DNA of 59,082 bases from an uncultured Clostridia bacterium (GCA_904399395.1 CAJFPJ010000071.1:1-59082), one strand, 5' to 3'. Counted from the first letter of the stretch, positions 1-9,183 are shown. Numbers and translations: made by a program. The notes: generated by a model not told the origin, from the letters alone.

Positions 1-21
1 CGCTTCCTCCCGCACCGCGGG
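1..21. repeat. GC-rich repeat, copy 1
   Basis: A 21-base block differing at one position from the block at 195-215 (shared core TTCCTCCCGCACCGCGGG). It abuts the broken tRNA-Pro-like sequence and runs off the window edge. Confidence 0.6.
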
Positions 22-36
22 CGCTCCCCGGCTCTG

Positions 37-73
37 CCCAAAGCAGGCGCGCTACCATCTGCGCTACACCTCG
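37..73 (-). pseudogene. 5' half of a tRNA-Pro(TGG)-like sequence
   Basis: On the minus strand the acceptor 5' strand (CGAGGTG), a D-arm (GCGC, loop, GCGC) and an anticodon arm beginning CCTGC-TTTGGG match clostridial tRNA-Pro(TGG). The match stops just after the anticodon. No GCAGG closing strand, no GGTTCRA T-loop and no CACCTCG acceptor strand follow within the remaining 36 bases, where a normal tRNA would almost be complete. It is therefore either a truncated remnant or a tRNA interrupted at the anticodon loop with its second half beyond the window edge. Confidence 0.5.
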
Positions 74-125
74 ATATTCTATTTTTTTATCTCTTTCAAA
101 GTTTCCCTGCTTTGCTCGCCCTCTT

Positions 126-178
126 GCGGTTCCCGGAATTTCCTTTCTCTCGCTTTCGCTCAAGTAAATTCCGACCGC
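126..178. repeat. Inverted repeat / hairpin
   Basis: Arms GCGGT + CGGAATTT (126-130, 134-141) pair with AAATTCCG + ACCGC (166-173, 174-178), leaving a small bulge. The loop is rich in GAGCGAAAGCGAG-like sequence on the minus strand. There is no T-run, so it is not an obvious terminator. It is probably part of the same intergenic repeat element as the two flanking GC-rich blocks. Confidence 0.5.
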
Positions 179-194
179 TGCGCCAGACCCGGCT

Positions 195-215
195 CGTTTC
201 CTCCCGCACCGCGGG
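195..215. repeat. GC-rich repeat, copy 2
   Basis: Second copy of the block at 1-21, with 20 of 21 bases identical. Together with the hairpin at 126-178 it suggests an intergenic repeat family placed around the tRNA remnant. Confidence 0.6.
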
Positions 216-328
216 TATTATATGGACCTTGCCAATTGCCACGAATGTATAACAAGGAAAGGTATAAAATATTATAGAGGAAACACTGGTAAAAAGTCAA
301 GGAAATTCATAAAAATATGTAAAAATCC

Positions 329-357
329 TTGCAACAGGCTCTTTAGAATGGTAAACT
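329..357 (+). promoter_or_regulatory. Promoter of the GtrA-like gene
   Basis: TTGCAA at 329-334 and TAAACT at 352-357 are separated by 17 bases, a good sigma-A match, 45 bases before the start codon. Confidence 0.55.
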
Positions 358-401
358 GATCTGGATAGAATTGTAGTTTTAACAGAAAAAGAAGGTTACA
401 G

Positions 402-830
402 ATGGGGGATACAATAAAAAAGGCAATTCGTATGCTTTTCACACGGGAAATGCTTTCCTATATATTTTTCGGTGTTTGCACCACTGTGGTAAATATAGCG
501 GTTTTTCAGGCCTGCACTGCCCTTCTCCATTGGAATTGGGCTGTGAGCAACGTTTTGGCGTGGGTTCTCTCCGTCCTTTTCGCTTTTGTTACCAATAAAC
601 TTTTCGTATTTCAAAGCAAAAAATCCGGTTCTAAGCGCTTCATATGGGAGGCTGTTACTTTTTTTGCGGCTCGTGTCCTCTCCCTGGGCATTGACATGGC
701 CGGTATGTGGCTGCTTCTGGATTGTCTGGGTGTAAACAGCCTGTTTTCAAAAATTCTCATGAACGTAGTCGTTATTATTGTCAATTATATTTTAAGCAAA
801 TTTATCATATTCCGGAAAAAAGTTTCCTGA
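402..830 (+). CDS. GtrA-like integral membrane protein
   Basis: A 142-residue protein with four hydrophobic segments (about 18-38, 45-68, 83-103, 113-133), matching the GtrA/PF04138 family in length and pattern. It includes the typical NKLFVFQ motif after segment two and the closing [13 protein letters not shown]. Family members are small membrane proteins thought to help flip or transfer lipid-linked sugars for cell-surface glycan modification. An AAGAAGG-type ribosome site precedes the ATG and a promoter lies just upstream. No glycosyltransferase partner is adjacent, so the substrate is unknown. Confidence 0.8.
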   Translation: MGDTIKKAIRMLFTREMLSYIFFGVCTTVVNIAVFQACTALLHWNWAVSNVLAWVLSVLFAFVTNKLFVFQSKKSGSKRFIWEAVTFFAARVLSLGIDMAGMWLLLDCLGVNSLFSKILMNVVVIIVNYILSKFIIFRKKVS

Positions 831-919
831 GCCTGCAAGCTCTTACTTTGATGCTCCGAGGCCGCTTTTACGGCGGCTGGTTCATAAATTCACAGAAGAA
901 TCAACATGGAGGGTTTTAT

Positions 920-2299
920 ATGCTAGCAACTGAAAAAACCATGGAAAAAATCGTGGCCTTGTGCAAAAACCGCGGCTTTGTCTATTCCGGCTCCGAAATT
1001 TACGGCGGCCTTTCCAATACATGGGACTACGGTCCTCTGGGTGTGGAATTCAAAAACAACGTAAAGCGCGCCTGGATGAAAAAATTCGTCCAGGAAAGTC
1101 CCTGGAATGTGGGCCTGGATTCTGCCATCCTCATGAATCCCCAGGTGTGGGTGGCTTCCGGCCATGTGGGCGGCTTTTCTGATCCTCTGATGGACTGCAA
1201 GGACTGCAAGACCCGCCATCGTGCAGATAAGCTCATTGAGGACGCGGGCGGCGACCCCAACGGCATGACCTTCGAGCAGATGAGCGACTACATCCGTGAA
1301 AACGGCATCAAATGCCCCGACTGCGGCTCCTCCAATTTTACCGATATCCGCAAATTCAACCTGATGTTCAAGACCTTCCAGGGCGTTACGGAAGATGCTA
1401 AAAATGAGTTGTATCTACGCCCCGAGACGGCCCAGGGTATCTTCGTAAACTTCCAGAACATACAGCGCACCACCCGGAAAAAGCTGCCTTTCGGCGTCTG
1501 CCAGATCGGCAAAAGTTTCCGCAATGAGATCACCCCCGGCAACTTTACCTTCCGCACACGCGAATTCGAGCAGATGGAATGTGAGTTCTTCTGCAAGCCC
1601 GATACAGATTTGGAATGGTTCTATTATTGGAAGGATTACTGCAAGAACTGGCTTTTGGGCCTGGGCCTGCGGGAAGAAAACATACGCCTGCGCGACCACG
1701 AGAAGGAGGAGCTTTCCTTCTACTCCAAAGCCACCACGGATATCGAATTTCTCTTTCCTTTCGGCTGGGGTGAACTCTGGGGCATCGCAGACCGCACCAA
1801 TTATGACCTGAAGCAGCATCAGGATCACTCCGGCAAGGATATGACCTATTTTGATCAGGAAACCAATGAGCACTATATCCCCTATGTGATCGAGCCCTCT
1901 CTGGGCGCAGACCGTGTGGCTCTCGCTTTCCTCTGCGACGCCTACGACGAGGAAGTGGTGGATGCAGAAAAGAATGACACCCGCGTTGTTCTTCGCCTGC
2001 ACCCCTATCTTGCTCCCTTCAAGGCCGCTGTGCTGCCTCTTTCCAAAAAGCTCAATGGCAAAGCTCAGGAGGTATATGCAGCTCTTGCCAAGCATTTTAT
2101 GGTGGATTACGATGACGCAGGTTCCATCGGCAAGCGTTACCGCCGGCAGGATGAGATCGGCACCCCCTTCTGCATCACCTACGATTTCGAGAGTGAAAAC
2201 GACGGCTGCGTCACCATCCGCGACCGGGATACCATGCAGCAGGAGAGAATCAGCATCGAGAATCTCGTCTCCTATCTTGCGGATAAGGTAGCTTTTTAA
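920..2299 (+). CDS. glyS: Glycyl-tRNA synthetase (single-chain type)
   Basis: Charges tRNA-Gly with glycine in the cytoplasm. The 459-residue product is the homodimeric class II form, not the two-subunit GlyQ/GlyS form. Visible marks are an N-terminal [20 protein letters not shown] segment, an inserted Cys-rich stretch (CKDCKTRH, later KCPDCGS), class II motif 2 ([19 protein letters not shown]) and motif 3 ([10 protein letters not shown]). The ATG at 920 is chosen because GGAGGG sits 6 bases upstream; the reading frame stays open further 5' but overlaps the preceding gene. The 90-base gap has no room for a T-box leader. Confidence 0.97.
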   Translation: MLATEKTMEKIVALCKNRGFVYSGSEIYGGLSNTWDYGPLGVEFKNNVKRAWMKKFVQESPWNVGLDSAILMNPQVWVASGHVGGFSDPLMDCKDCKTRHRADKLIEDAGGDPNGMTFEQMSDYIRENGIKCPDCGSSNFTDIRKFNLMFKTFQGVTEDAKNELYLRPETAQGIFVNFQNIQRTTRKKLPFGVCQIGKSFRNEITPGNFTFRTREFEQMECEFFCKPDTDLEWFYYWKDYCKNWLLGLGLREENIRLRDHEKEELSFYSKATTDIEFLFPFGWGELWGIADRTNYDLKQHQDHSGKDMTYFDQETNEHYIPYVIEPSLGADRVALAFLCDAYDEEVVDAEKNDTRVVLRLHPYLAPFKAAVLPLSKKLNGKAQEVYAALAKHFMVDYDDAGSIGKRYRRQDEIGTPFCITYDFESENDGCVTIRDRDTMQQERISIENLVSYLADKVAF

Positions 2300-2376
2300 A
2301 TCGGGTGAGAAAATTCCGTTTCCACTGCCTATTTCTCGGTTAAAATTTCGCTTCATACAATAGTAACTCAAAACCT

Positions 2377-2416
2377 AAAAGGATGCAGACGCTTTGGGCG
2401 TTTGCATCCTTTTTTA
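2377..2416 (+). terminator. Rho-independent terminator after glyS
   Basis: Stem AAAAGGATGCA / TGCATCCTTTT with a GACGC-GGCGT extension and a trailing T-run. Confidence 0.85.
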
Positions 2417-2428
2417 TTGAATTTACTC

Positions 2429-2456
2429 TTGACACAAAGCTAAATTATACTATAAT
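2429..2456 (+). promoter_or_regulatory. Promoter of the serine hydrolase gene
   Basis: Perfect TTGACA (2429-2434) and TATAAT (2451-2456) with a 16-base spacer, about 108 bases before the start codon. Confidence 0.75.
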
Positions 2457-2563
2457 TTAATTAAAATACAAACTAAATATTAGCTATATTTAGCACCCTC
2501 GTTTACCGCTCTGCCTGTTCAAGAATTGCACAGATACAATTTCTGACAAAAGGAGGTACACAA

Positions 2564-3763
2564 ATGTCAACAGCAAACGATTTAGACCGGCTTCTGCAAG
2601 GATTTGTGGATCGGGGACTTCCCGGCTGCTCCCTGCACATCGCCAGAAAAGGGGAACTTCTCTATGAAGGCTATTTCGGTTGGGCCGATATAGAAAACCA
2701 AATTCCCCTTTCGGAAACACATCTGTTTCGCCAGGCGTCTCTCACAAAGATTGCCATGTACACTACAGCCATGATGCTCTATGAAAAGGGCCTGTTTCTC
2801 ATGAGCGACCCTCTCTATGAATACTTCCCCGAATGGAGGCATTCCACCAAAGCCGTCCGGCGGAAAAACGGAGAGGTGGAAATTGTCCCCACCAGCAAGC
2901 CCATTACTGTCAAAAACATTCTGAACATGACCTGCGGCCTTCCCTATGATATGATTATGGGGGATATGCCTGTCCAGCATCCAACTTCACAGGCTATGGC
3001 AGAGGCCATGAAGCCTCTGAAAGAAAGAGGTCATTATACCCTTCGGGAACAGATTGCCGCCATGTCGAAGGTTCCGCTGGCCTTTGAACCCGGAGAACGC
3101 TGGCTCTACGGCTTTGCAAGCGAATTGACGGCAGGCCTTTTGGAGGTCCTCTGTGGAAAACCCGCGGAACTTGTTATCAAGGAAATGCTGTTCGAACCCC
3201 TGGGAATGGATTCTTCAGCCAATTTTCTCTTGGAGGATTTCGCCCAGAGGCTTGTTAAAAACTATTATCTTCAGGATGGGAAAAAGCTTGGGGAAGAAAA
3301 CGCCCTCTATATTCTTCCGCCTGAACGCGAAGCAAAATTCACAGGCCCGCTGGGAAGCGTCTCCGGATTTTCCCGTGTTATCACCAACGGAAGCGATTAC
3401 ACCAAGCTGATGCAGATGCTGGCAAACGGCGGCGTATATAAAGGAGACCGCATTATGGGCCGCAAGACCATCGACCTGATGCGTACCAATACCCTGACGG
3501 AAACCATGATCCGGGAGGATTTCTCCAATACCTATCTGGCCGGCTACGGCTATGGTTACGGCGTGCGGACTCTTCTGGACAAAGCGGCGGGAAATCACAA
3601 TGGCTCTTTGGGTGCCTTCGGCTGGACGGGCGGTTCCGGCACCTGGGCAGAGGCGGATCCCTCCGAAGGCGTCTCCATCGTTTATATGCACAATCTGCAG
3701 CCTAATTTTGAGGAATATCACCATCTCCGGATGCGGGCGGCAGCTTACGGTTTTTTGGAATAA
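2564..3763 (+). CDS. Beta-lactamase-fold serine hydrolase (family VIII esterase-like)
   Basis: A 399-residue protein of the PF00144 class C beta-lactamase/PBP fold. The nucleophile motif SLTK is at 59-62 (Ser59, Lys62). The tyrosine block reads WLYGFASELTAG, closer to EstB-type esterases (YSxAxDVLG) than to the YxN of true AmpC enzymes. Near the C-terminus GWTGGSGT resembles the WGGxxGT of family VIII carboxylesterases in place of KTG. There is no signal peptide, so it is probably cytoplasmic and an esterase rather than an antibiotic-resistance lactamase; the substrate is unknown. AAAGGAGGT precedes the ATG. Monocistronic with its own promoter. Confidence 0.85.
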   Translation: MSTANDLDRLLQGFVDRGLPGCSLHIARKGELLYEGYFGWADIENQIPLSETHLFRQASLTKIAMYTTAMMLYEKGLFLMSDPLYEYFPEWRHSTKAVRRKNGEVEIVPTSKPITVKNILNMTCGLPYDMIMGDMPVQHPTSQAMAEAMKPLKERGHYTLREQIAAMSKVPLAFEPGERWLYGFASELTAGLLEVLCGKPAELVIKEMLFEPLGMDSSANFLLEDFAQRLVKNYYLQDGKKLGEENALYILPPEREAKFTGPLGSVSGFSRVITNGSDYTKLMQMLANGGVYKGDRIMGRKTIDLMRTNTLTETMIREDFSNTYLAGYGYGYGVRTLLDKAAGNHNGSLGAFGWTGGSGTWAEADPSEGVSIVYMHNLQPNFEEYHHLRMRAAAYGFLE

Positions 3764-3849
3764 CCCAATTTCCAGCCCTGCATACTGTATCTTAAAGAAT
3801 CATTGTAGTATTTCTAAGAAAATTCTGTTCATTTGTCCGCCTGTATATA

Positions 3850-3877
3850 TTGACAGAGACCCAAAAGCGCCTATAAT
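3850..3877 (+). promoter_or_regulatory. Promoter of the type B carboxylesterase
   Basis: TTGACA (3850-3855) and TATAAT (3872-3877), 16-base spacer. It explains most of the 304-base gap before the esterase; nothing else is visible in that gap. Confidence 0.7.
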
Positions 3878-4067
3878 GCAAAATAGGGGGCAAAAGCTCT
3901 GGAGATTCCTTTTGTCCGGTCATATGTAGGCAAAGAGAAGTTTCACAGCGTTTTTGCACGCATTGTTTCTAAAGCATACAACATAAAAACCGGCCTTCTG
4001 GATACACAGGGTATTCAGAAAGCGCCTATCCCCTTTTGGGGTGGAATACAGAGAGGAGTTGTGTTAC

Positions 4068-5567
4068 ATGCTGAGAACTGTCAAAACAGAAACCGGTTTG
4101 GTGCGGGGGACGCCGGCCGCCGATCCCAGAATCACCGCCTTTAAGGGCATTCCTTTTGCAGCCCCGCCGGTTGGGAACCTGCGCTGGAAAGCGCCTCAAC
4201 CCGCCGCCTCCTGGGAGGGTGTGAAGGACTGTATTGAATTTGCGCCAATCTCTGTGCAGAATATCCCGGGATTGAATAAGGATGATATCTACACAAGGGA
4301 ATGGAACGTGGATCCGGAAATTCCCATGAATGAGGATTGCCTCTATCTGAACGTGTGGACCCCTGCCAAAAGTGCCGATGAAAAATTGCCCGTATATGTA
4401 TGGTATTTCGGCGGCGGCCTGCAGGTGGGCAACCCGGCAGAAATGGAATTCGACGGTGAGCGCCTTGCCCGCCGGGGCATCGTGGTTGTCTCCGTCAACT
4501 ACCGGGTAAACGTTTTTGGCTTCCTGGCTCACCCGGAGCTTACAGCGGAAGCGCCGGAAGCTCCCACGAATTTCGGCCATCTGGATCAGCAGGCCGGCCT
4601 TTTGTGGACAAAACGCAACATAGCGGCTTTCGGCGGCGATCCGGACCGCATTACTATCGGCGGCCAGTCCGCCGGCGGCATGAGCGTCTTGGCCCAGCTG
4701 AACTGCCCCGCCAACGAGGGCAGCATTCAGGGAGCTATTGTGGAAAGCGGTATTTTTATGGGCTTCTATCAGCCCCGCGTGTTGGAAACTCTGGCCGATG
4801 CCGAAAAACGCGGAGAGGATTTCTTTGCCTTCCTGGGCGTAAAAAATCTGGAGGAAGCCAGAGCTCTTTCTGCAGAATATATCCGGGATAAAAACAACGA
4901 ATACCAGGGCCGCTGGGGTACTGTAACCGACGGTGTGTTCCAGCCCGCCAACTATATGGATTCTCTGCGCAGCGGCAAGCTGCTGGATGTTCCCCTGATG
5001 ATGGGCTACACCGATGACGAATTCTTTGCCGTTCCCGAAGCAGAAAGCGAAGAAAGTCTGCGGGAGCTTGCCCAGCGGCAGTTTGGGGAACGGGCAGAGG
5101 AATTTCTTTCCCTCATCAAAGCGGAAGAGGGGCTGGAAGCGGCTAAAGAAAACGCTCGTGTCAGCACTATCAAAAACGCTGTTCACGCCGCCTTCCGCAT
5201 GATGGAGAAAAACGGAATGACGTCCCCGCGCTATTTCTACGCCTTTGGGCCTGAGATCCCGGGATGGGATCATCCGGGCGCCTTTCATTCCTCTGATCTC
5301 TGGTTTTTCTTCGAGACCTTGGCCAAATGCTGGCGCCCCTTCACAGGGAAGCATTATGACCTGGCCCGGCAGATGTGCAACTATTGGGTCAATTTTGTAA
5401 AGACGGGCAATCCAAACGGCGAGGATGCCGACGGTTCTTCCATGGAAGCCTGGGCTCCCTATCAATTGGAAGAGCCCATCTGCATGGGCTTCCGTGACAT
5501 GCCAAAGGCAGAAGTTTCTGAAACAAGCCCGCTGGAAGAGCTTTTGATCGAATCCCAGATGAAATAA
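4068..5567 (+). CDS. Type B carboxylesterase
   Basis: A 499-residue alpha/beta hydrolase of the PF00135 carboxylesterase family. It has the glycine-rich oxyanion stretch YFGGGLQVG near 113-121 (His of the usual HGGG is Phe here), the nucleophile elbow GGQSAGG with Ser201, and the late HSSDLWFFF segment carrying the catalytic His. There is no signal peptide. The ATG at 4068 is preferred because AGAGGAG lies about 10 bases upstream; a GTG at 4041 is in frame but has no ribosome site. The substrate cannot be read from the sequence. Its own promoter and terminator make it a single-gene unit. Confidence 0.9.
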   Translation: MLRTVKTETGLVRGTPAADPRITAFKGIPFAAPPVGNLRWKAPQPAASWEGVKDCIEFAPISVQNIPGLNKDDIYTREWNVDPEIPMNEDCLYLNVWTPAKSADEKLPVYVWYFGGGLQVGNPAEMEFDGERLARRGIVVVSVNYRVNVFGFLAHPELTAEAPEAPTNFGHLDQQAGLLWTKRNIAAFGGDPDRITIGGQSAGGMSVLAQLNCPANEGSIQGAIVESGIFMGFYQPRVLETLADAEKRGEDFFAFLGVKNLEEARALSAEYIRDKNNEYQGRWGTVTDGVFQPANYMDSLRSGKLLDVPLMMGYTDDEFFAVPEAESEESLRELAQRQFGERAEEFLSLIKAEEGLEAAKENARVSTIKNAVHAAFRMMEKNGMTSPRYFYAFGPEIPGWDHPGAFHSSDLWFFFETLAKCWRPFTGKHYDLARQMCNYWVNFVKTGNPNGEDADGSSMEAWAPYQLEEPICMGFRDMPKAEVSETSPLEELLIESQMK

Positions 5568-5606
5568 GAGAATTCTTCTCTTATTCTAAACAACACTCCC
5601 TTCATA

Positions 5607-5656
5607 TGGAAAAGAGCGCCGTCCGCCCAGACAAGGCGGGCAACGCTCTTTTCCCT
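5607..5656 (+). terminator. Terminator after the carboxylesterase
   Basis: Stem GGAAAAGAGCG / CGCTCTTTTCC around an inner GC-rich hairpin, ending in CTTTTCCCTTT. Strong stem, weak T-run. Confidence 0.6.
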
Positions 5657-5775
5657 TTCTCTGCCGTCGGGAAACAGAAATTTGCAGCATTCCCTTTGTG
5701 GGCGACCCGAAAAATACACCCATAAAATCCGGAGTGAGCCGCGGCCCTCTCCGCTTCCAAAAGGAGCCAGCCGAA

Positions 5776-7257
5776 ATGACACTGAAAGAAGAATTTGAAG
5801 CTTATAACAGCAGGGGGATATATCCCTTCCACATGCCGGGCCATAAGCGGAACGAAGCCCTGCTCCGCTCTCTGGGAGCCATCGGGAACGAAAGCTCCTA
5901 CAGCCGCGATTATACCGAAACAGAAGGTTTGGATAATCTCTATACCGCCTCCGGTATCCTGCGGGAAAGCATGGATAAGGCGGCACGGCTGTTCGGCAGC
6001 GATATCTGCTGGTTCCTGGTAAACGGCAGCACCTGCGGCCTGCTCACCGGCATATTCTCCCTTCTGGGGCAGGGGGAAACCGCCCTGATCGCCAGAAATT
6101 GCCACAAGGCCGTTTACAATGCCCTCTTTCTCCGCGGCGCAAAAACAGAATACCTGATGCCCCCTGTGGATCCCTCCACAGGAATATACGGTTCCATTCG
6201 CCCCGAAGATGTGGAAGAAGCTCTTTCCCGGCATCCGGATATCCGACTGGTGGTGATCACCTCCCCCACCTATGAGGGGGTCGTCAGCAATGTCGCCTCC
6301 ATTGCCCGCATCTGCCACAGCCGGGGGATTCCCCTTCTGGTAGACGAGGCCCACGGCTCCCATATGCGCTTTTCCTCCTTTTTTCCCGAAAGCGCCGTGA
6401 AGGCAGGGGCGGATATCGTGATCCACAGTGTGCACAAAACACTGCCCTCCGTCACCCAGACGGCGCTGCTCCATATAAATACGAAAAGCGGTCTCGTTTC
6501 TCCGGAGGTCGTCCAGCGGTATCTTACCTCCTTCCAGACAAGCAGCCCCTCTTATATCTTCATGGAAAGCATCGACGCCTGCCGCCATATCCTAGAGCAC
6601 CATCCCGAGCTTTTCAGCGTCTATGAAGAACGCCTCTCTCTCTTTTCAGAGCGCATGAAGGGGCTCAAACGACTCTCCGTTGTGATAAAGGGCACGGATA
6701 CCATCGAAAGCCACCCTGTCTTTTACGCCTACGACGGTGGAAAGATCGTTATCAGCACCAAAGGGACGCCTCTCACCGGCCGGGACTTGGAACTCCTGCT
6801 TCTGCGGAAGTATGGCCTGCAGCTGGAAATGTCCTCCCTGACCTACGCCATTGCCATGACCAGCATCTGCGACACCGAAGAAGGCTTCCGGCGCCTTGGG
6901 GACGCTCTTCTCGCCATAGATGCATCCATTCCGGCGCCCGGCGGGGAAAAACTTCAAGCCCAGCCCCTTATTCCCCCTTCCCTTCCTCTGCCAAAAATTT
7001 TCTGCTCTTTCTCAGAAGCGGAAACTCTGCCGGGAGAATATGTGAAGCTGGAACACGCCGCAGGCCGGGTCATGAAAGAATTCGTGATCCCTTATCCTCC
7101 GGGAATCCCCGTCCTGGCTCCTGGGGAGGTCGTTTCTGCCGAAGCAATCTCCTTTCTTCAGAAAGGGATCCGGGCAGGGCTGGAAATTCAGTGTGGTTCA
7201 GGCGTTCTGAAGAGCCCTGAAGAGCTTATTTTCACCGCCAGGAGCAAGATTTCCTGA
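5776..7257 (+). CDS. Orn/Lys/Arg decarboxylase family protein (PLP-dependent)
   Basis: A 493-residue fold-type I PLP enzyme, the size of the Gram-positive short Orn/Lys/Arg decarboxylases (SpeA/YaaO-like). It opens with the family motif FHMPGHK at 18-24. The PLP lysine is Lys221 in SVHKTLPS, preceded by the LLVDEAHGSH strand. The C-terminal domain keeps the YPPGIPVLAPGE signature. It probably decarboxylates arginine or lysine to a polyamine precursor; which one is not decidable from sequence. AAGGAG stands 9 bases before the ATG at 5776; the frame is open further 5' but without a ribosome site. Confidence 0.9.
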   Translation: MTLKEEFEAYNSRGIYPFHMPGHKRNEALLRSLGAIGNESSYSRDYTETEGLDNLYTASGILRESMDKAARLFGSDICWFLVNGSTCGLLTGIFSLLGQGETALIARNCHKAVYNALFLRGAKTEYLMPPVDPSTGIYGSIRPEDVEEALSRHPDIRLVVITSPTYEGVVSNVASIARICHSRGIPLLVDEAHGSHMRFSSFFPESAVKAGADIVIHSVHKTLPSVTQTALLHINTKSGLVSPEVVQRYLTSFQTSSPSYIFMESIDACRHILEHHPELFSVYEERLSLFSERMKGLKRLSVVIKGTDTIESHPVFYAYDGGKIVISTKGTPLTGRDLELLLLRKYGLQLEMSSLTYAIAMTSICDTEEGFRRLGDALLAIDASIPAPGGEKLQAQPLIPPSLPLPKIFCSFSEAETLPGEYVKLEHAAGRVMKEFVIPYPPGIPVLAPGEVVSAEAISFLQKGIRAGLEIQCGSGVLKSPEELIFTARSKIS

Positions 7258-7290
7258 GAGAGGCCGGCGGCTCTTCCTCTCCCGGAACAG

Positions 7291-7319
7291 TTGACAGAAC
7301 AAAGAAAATACACTAGAAT
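7291..7319 (+). promoter_or_regulatory. Promoter of the SCIFF peptide gene
   Basis: TTGACA (7291-7296), 17-base spacer, TAGAAT (7314-7319), 70 bases before the start codon. Confidence 0.75.
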
Positions 7320-7389
7320 AAGGTATACGGGCTTTTGGGCCTGCGTGCTTGACGAAAACACGTGATTACGATGAAAGAGGGTGTCATCC

Positions 7390-7539
7390 ATGAAAAGAAT
7401 CCAGACTCTGGAGACAAGAAACCTTGTTGAATCCGCAAAGAAGGGCGGCTGCGGCGAGTGCCAGACTTCCTGCCAGTCTGCCAGCAAGACTTCCTGCAGC
7501 GTAGCCAATCAGCAGTGCGAGCAGTGCAAGAACAAGTAA
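7390..7539 (+). CDS. scfA: SCIFF-type ranthipeptide precursor (variant Cys pattern)
   Basis: A 49-residue precursor with the leader MKRIQTLETRNLVESAKKGG and a core starting CGECQTSC, the hallmark of six-cysteines-in-forty-five (SCIFF) peptides, the near-universal clostridial ranthipeptide. The maturase lies directly downstream. Six cysteines are present (21, 24, 28, 36, 43, 46), but the pattern is unusual. The usual QSACKTSCT reads QSASKTSCS here, so positions 32 and 37 are both Ser, and an extra Cys appears at 46. The gene is too short for many gene finders. It has its own promoter and is followed by a terminator that would leave the abundant peptide message partly separate from the enzyme message. 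Confidence 0.92.
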   Translation: MKRIQTLETRNLVESAKKGGCGECQTSCQSASKTSCSVANQQCEQCKNK

Positions 7540-7557
7540 TGCAAAGATCGCTGTATG

Positions 7558-7608
7558 GCTGTATGCTGTCATGTTGTGATTAACAACGCTGCAGCATACA
7601 GCTTTTTT
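7558..7608 (+). terminator. Terminator between scfA and scfB
   Basis: Perfect 11-base arms GCTGTATGCTG (7558-7568) and CAGCATACAGC (7592-7602), then six T. Partial read-through would give far more peptide than maturase. Confidence 0.85.
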
Positions 7609-7770
7609 CTGCGTTTTTGCCTTTTAGGGAGATAAACTGCTCCTTCTTACGCATCTCAATGGATATGCACACCACAGACACTTTTTCAGCGCTTTTGCAG
7701 CTGTACTGCTGCACTTTACAGATAAACGATACAGGGTGGTCCATGGCCGCCCCGGAAAGGAACATACAGA

Positions 7771-9153
7771 ATGATTCATCCCTTTAAGCTGAACGGCTAT
7801 AATATTATTCTCGACGTGAACAGCGGCAGCATCCACAATGTGGATGACGTCGCCTATGATGTAATTTGCCTTTATGAAAACACCCCGAAAGAGGAGATCG
7901 AAGCCGTTATTCAGAAAAGATATCCGGAAGTGACTCCGGAAGATCTGCAGGACATATTTGATGATATCGAGACTTTGAAGCAGCAGAACAAGCTTTTCAC
8001 AGAAGATCCCTTTGAAGATATGGCCATCGATTTCAAAAAGCGCCAGTCCGTTATAAAAGCCCTCTGCCTTCATGTGGCCCATGACTGCAATCTGCGCTGC
8101 GCCTACTGCTTCGCCGGGGAGGGAGAATACAAGGGCGAACGTTCCCTGATGTCCTATGAAGTGGGCAAGCGGGCTTTTGATTTTCTGATTGAGAACTCCG
8201 GCACCCGCAAGAACCTGGAAGTGGATTTCTTCGGCGGGGAACCTCTGATGAATTTTGAAGTGGTCAAGAAGCTGGTGGCCTACGGCCGGGAGCAGGAAAA
8301 GCTCCACAATAAGAATTTCCGCTTCACCATCACCACCAACGGCGTCCTCCTCACCGATGATGTCATGGATTTCTGCAATAAAGAAATGAGCAATGTGGTC
8401 CTCAGCATGGACGGCCGCCCGGAAGTGAACGACCGGCTGCGCAAAACCAGAAACGGCGGCGGCAGCTATGAATTGATTGTTCCCCGTTTCCTGGAGATGG
8501 CCCGCCGCCGGGGCCAGAAGGATTATTATATGCGGGGCACCTACACCCATTACAACACGGATTTTTCCAACGATATCCTGCATATGGCGGATTTGGGCTT
8601 CAAGGAGCTTTCTATGGAACCTGTGGTGGCTTCCCCCACGGACCCCTACGCCCTGCGGGAGGAAGATCTTCCCACTCTGCTCAATGAATACGAAAAGCTG
8701 GCGGTGGAGATGATCCGCCGCCGGCGCAACGGAAACGGCTTTAACTTCTACCACTATTCCATCGACCTGATGGGCGGCCCCTGCATCGTAAAACGGATTT
8801 CAGGCTGCGGCGTAGGAACGGAATACATAGCCGTCACTCCCTGCGGGGATCTCTACCCCTGCCATCAGTTCGTAGGCGAACCACGCTTCCTGCTGGGAAA
8901 TGTATTCACCGGCGTAACTAACAAGGAGGTCTGTGACGAATTCAAGCTCTGCAACGTTTACGCTCATAAGGAATGTAAAGACTGCTTTGCCCGGCTTTAT
9001 TGCAGCGGCGGCTGCGCTGCCAACGCCTACCACACCACCGGCAGTGTTACGGGTGTATATACAATGGGCTGTGAGCTCCACAAAAAACGCATCGAATGCG
9101 CCATAATGATGAAGGTGGCGGAAGCCTGCGACGCAAACTCATTTGCGGAATAA
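7771..9153 (+). CDS. scfB: SCIFF peptide maturase, radical SAM/SPASM
   Basis: A 460-residue radical SAM enzyme expected to form thioether cross-links in the SCIFF peptide encoded just upstream. The SAM-cluster motif is Cys106-x3-Cys110-x2-Cys113 (CNLRCAYC). An N-terminal ~85-residue peptide-recognition (PqqD/RRE-like) region precedes it. The C-terminal SPASM region supplies auxiliary-cluster cysteines (CGVGTEYIAVTPCGDLYPC, then CKDCFARLYCSGGC, then GCELHKKR). Length and order fit the SCIFF maturase family (CteB-like). An AAAGGA site precedes the ATG. The cross-link pattern it makes here is uncertain because the substrate cysteines have shifted. Confidence 0.95.
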   Translation: MIHPFKLNGYNIILDVNSGSIHNVDDVAYDVICLYENTPKEEIEAVIQKRYPEVTPEDLQDIFDDIETLKQQNKLFTEDPFEDMAIDFKKRQSVIKALCLHVAHDCNLRCAYCFAGEGEYKGERSLMSYEVGKRAFDFLIENSGTRKNLEVDFFGGEPLMNFEVVKKLVAYGREQEKLHNKNFRFTITTNGVLLTDDVMDFCNKEMSNVVLSMDGRPEVNDRLRKTRNGGGSYELIVPRFLEMARRRGQKDYYMRGTYTHYNTDFSNDILHMADLGFKELSMEPVVASPTDPYALREEDLPTLLNEYEKLAVEMIRRRRNGNGFNFYHYSIDLMGGPCIVKRISGCGVGTEYIAVTPCGDLYPCHQFVGEPRFLLGNVFTGVTNKEVCDEFKLCNVYAHKECKDCFARLYCSGGCAANAYHTTGSVTGVYTMGCELHKKRIECAIMMKVAEACDANSFAE

Positions 9154-9183
9154 TCGTAGCTTCAGAAATGCCTCTTGTTTGAA

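Noticed and set aside
831-919. T-box leader for glyS.
   Set aside because: Only 90 bases separate the genes, and no AGGGTGGNACCGCG block or specifier hairpin is present.
2564-3763. Beta-lactamase conferring resistance.
   Set aside because: The YGFAS and GWTGGSGT motifs fit family VIII esterases, and there is no export signal.
4026-5465. 479-codon open frame on the minus strand opposite the carboxylesterase.
   Set aside because: It mirrors the codon pattern of a well-supported esterase gene, has no ribosome site and no recognisable domain.
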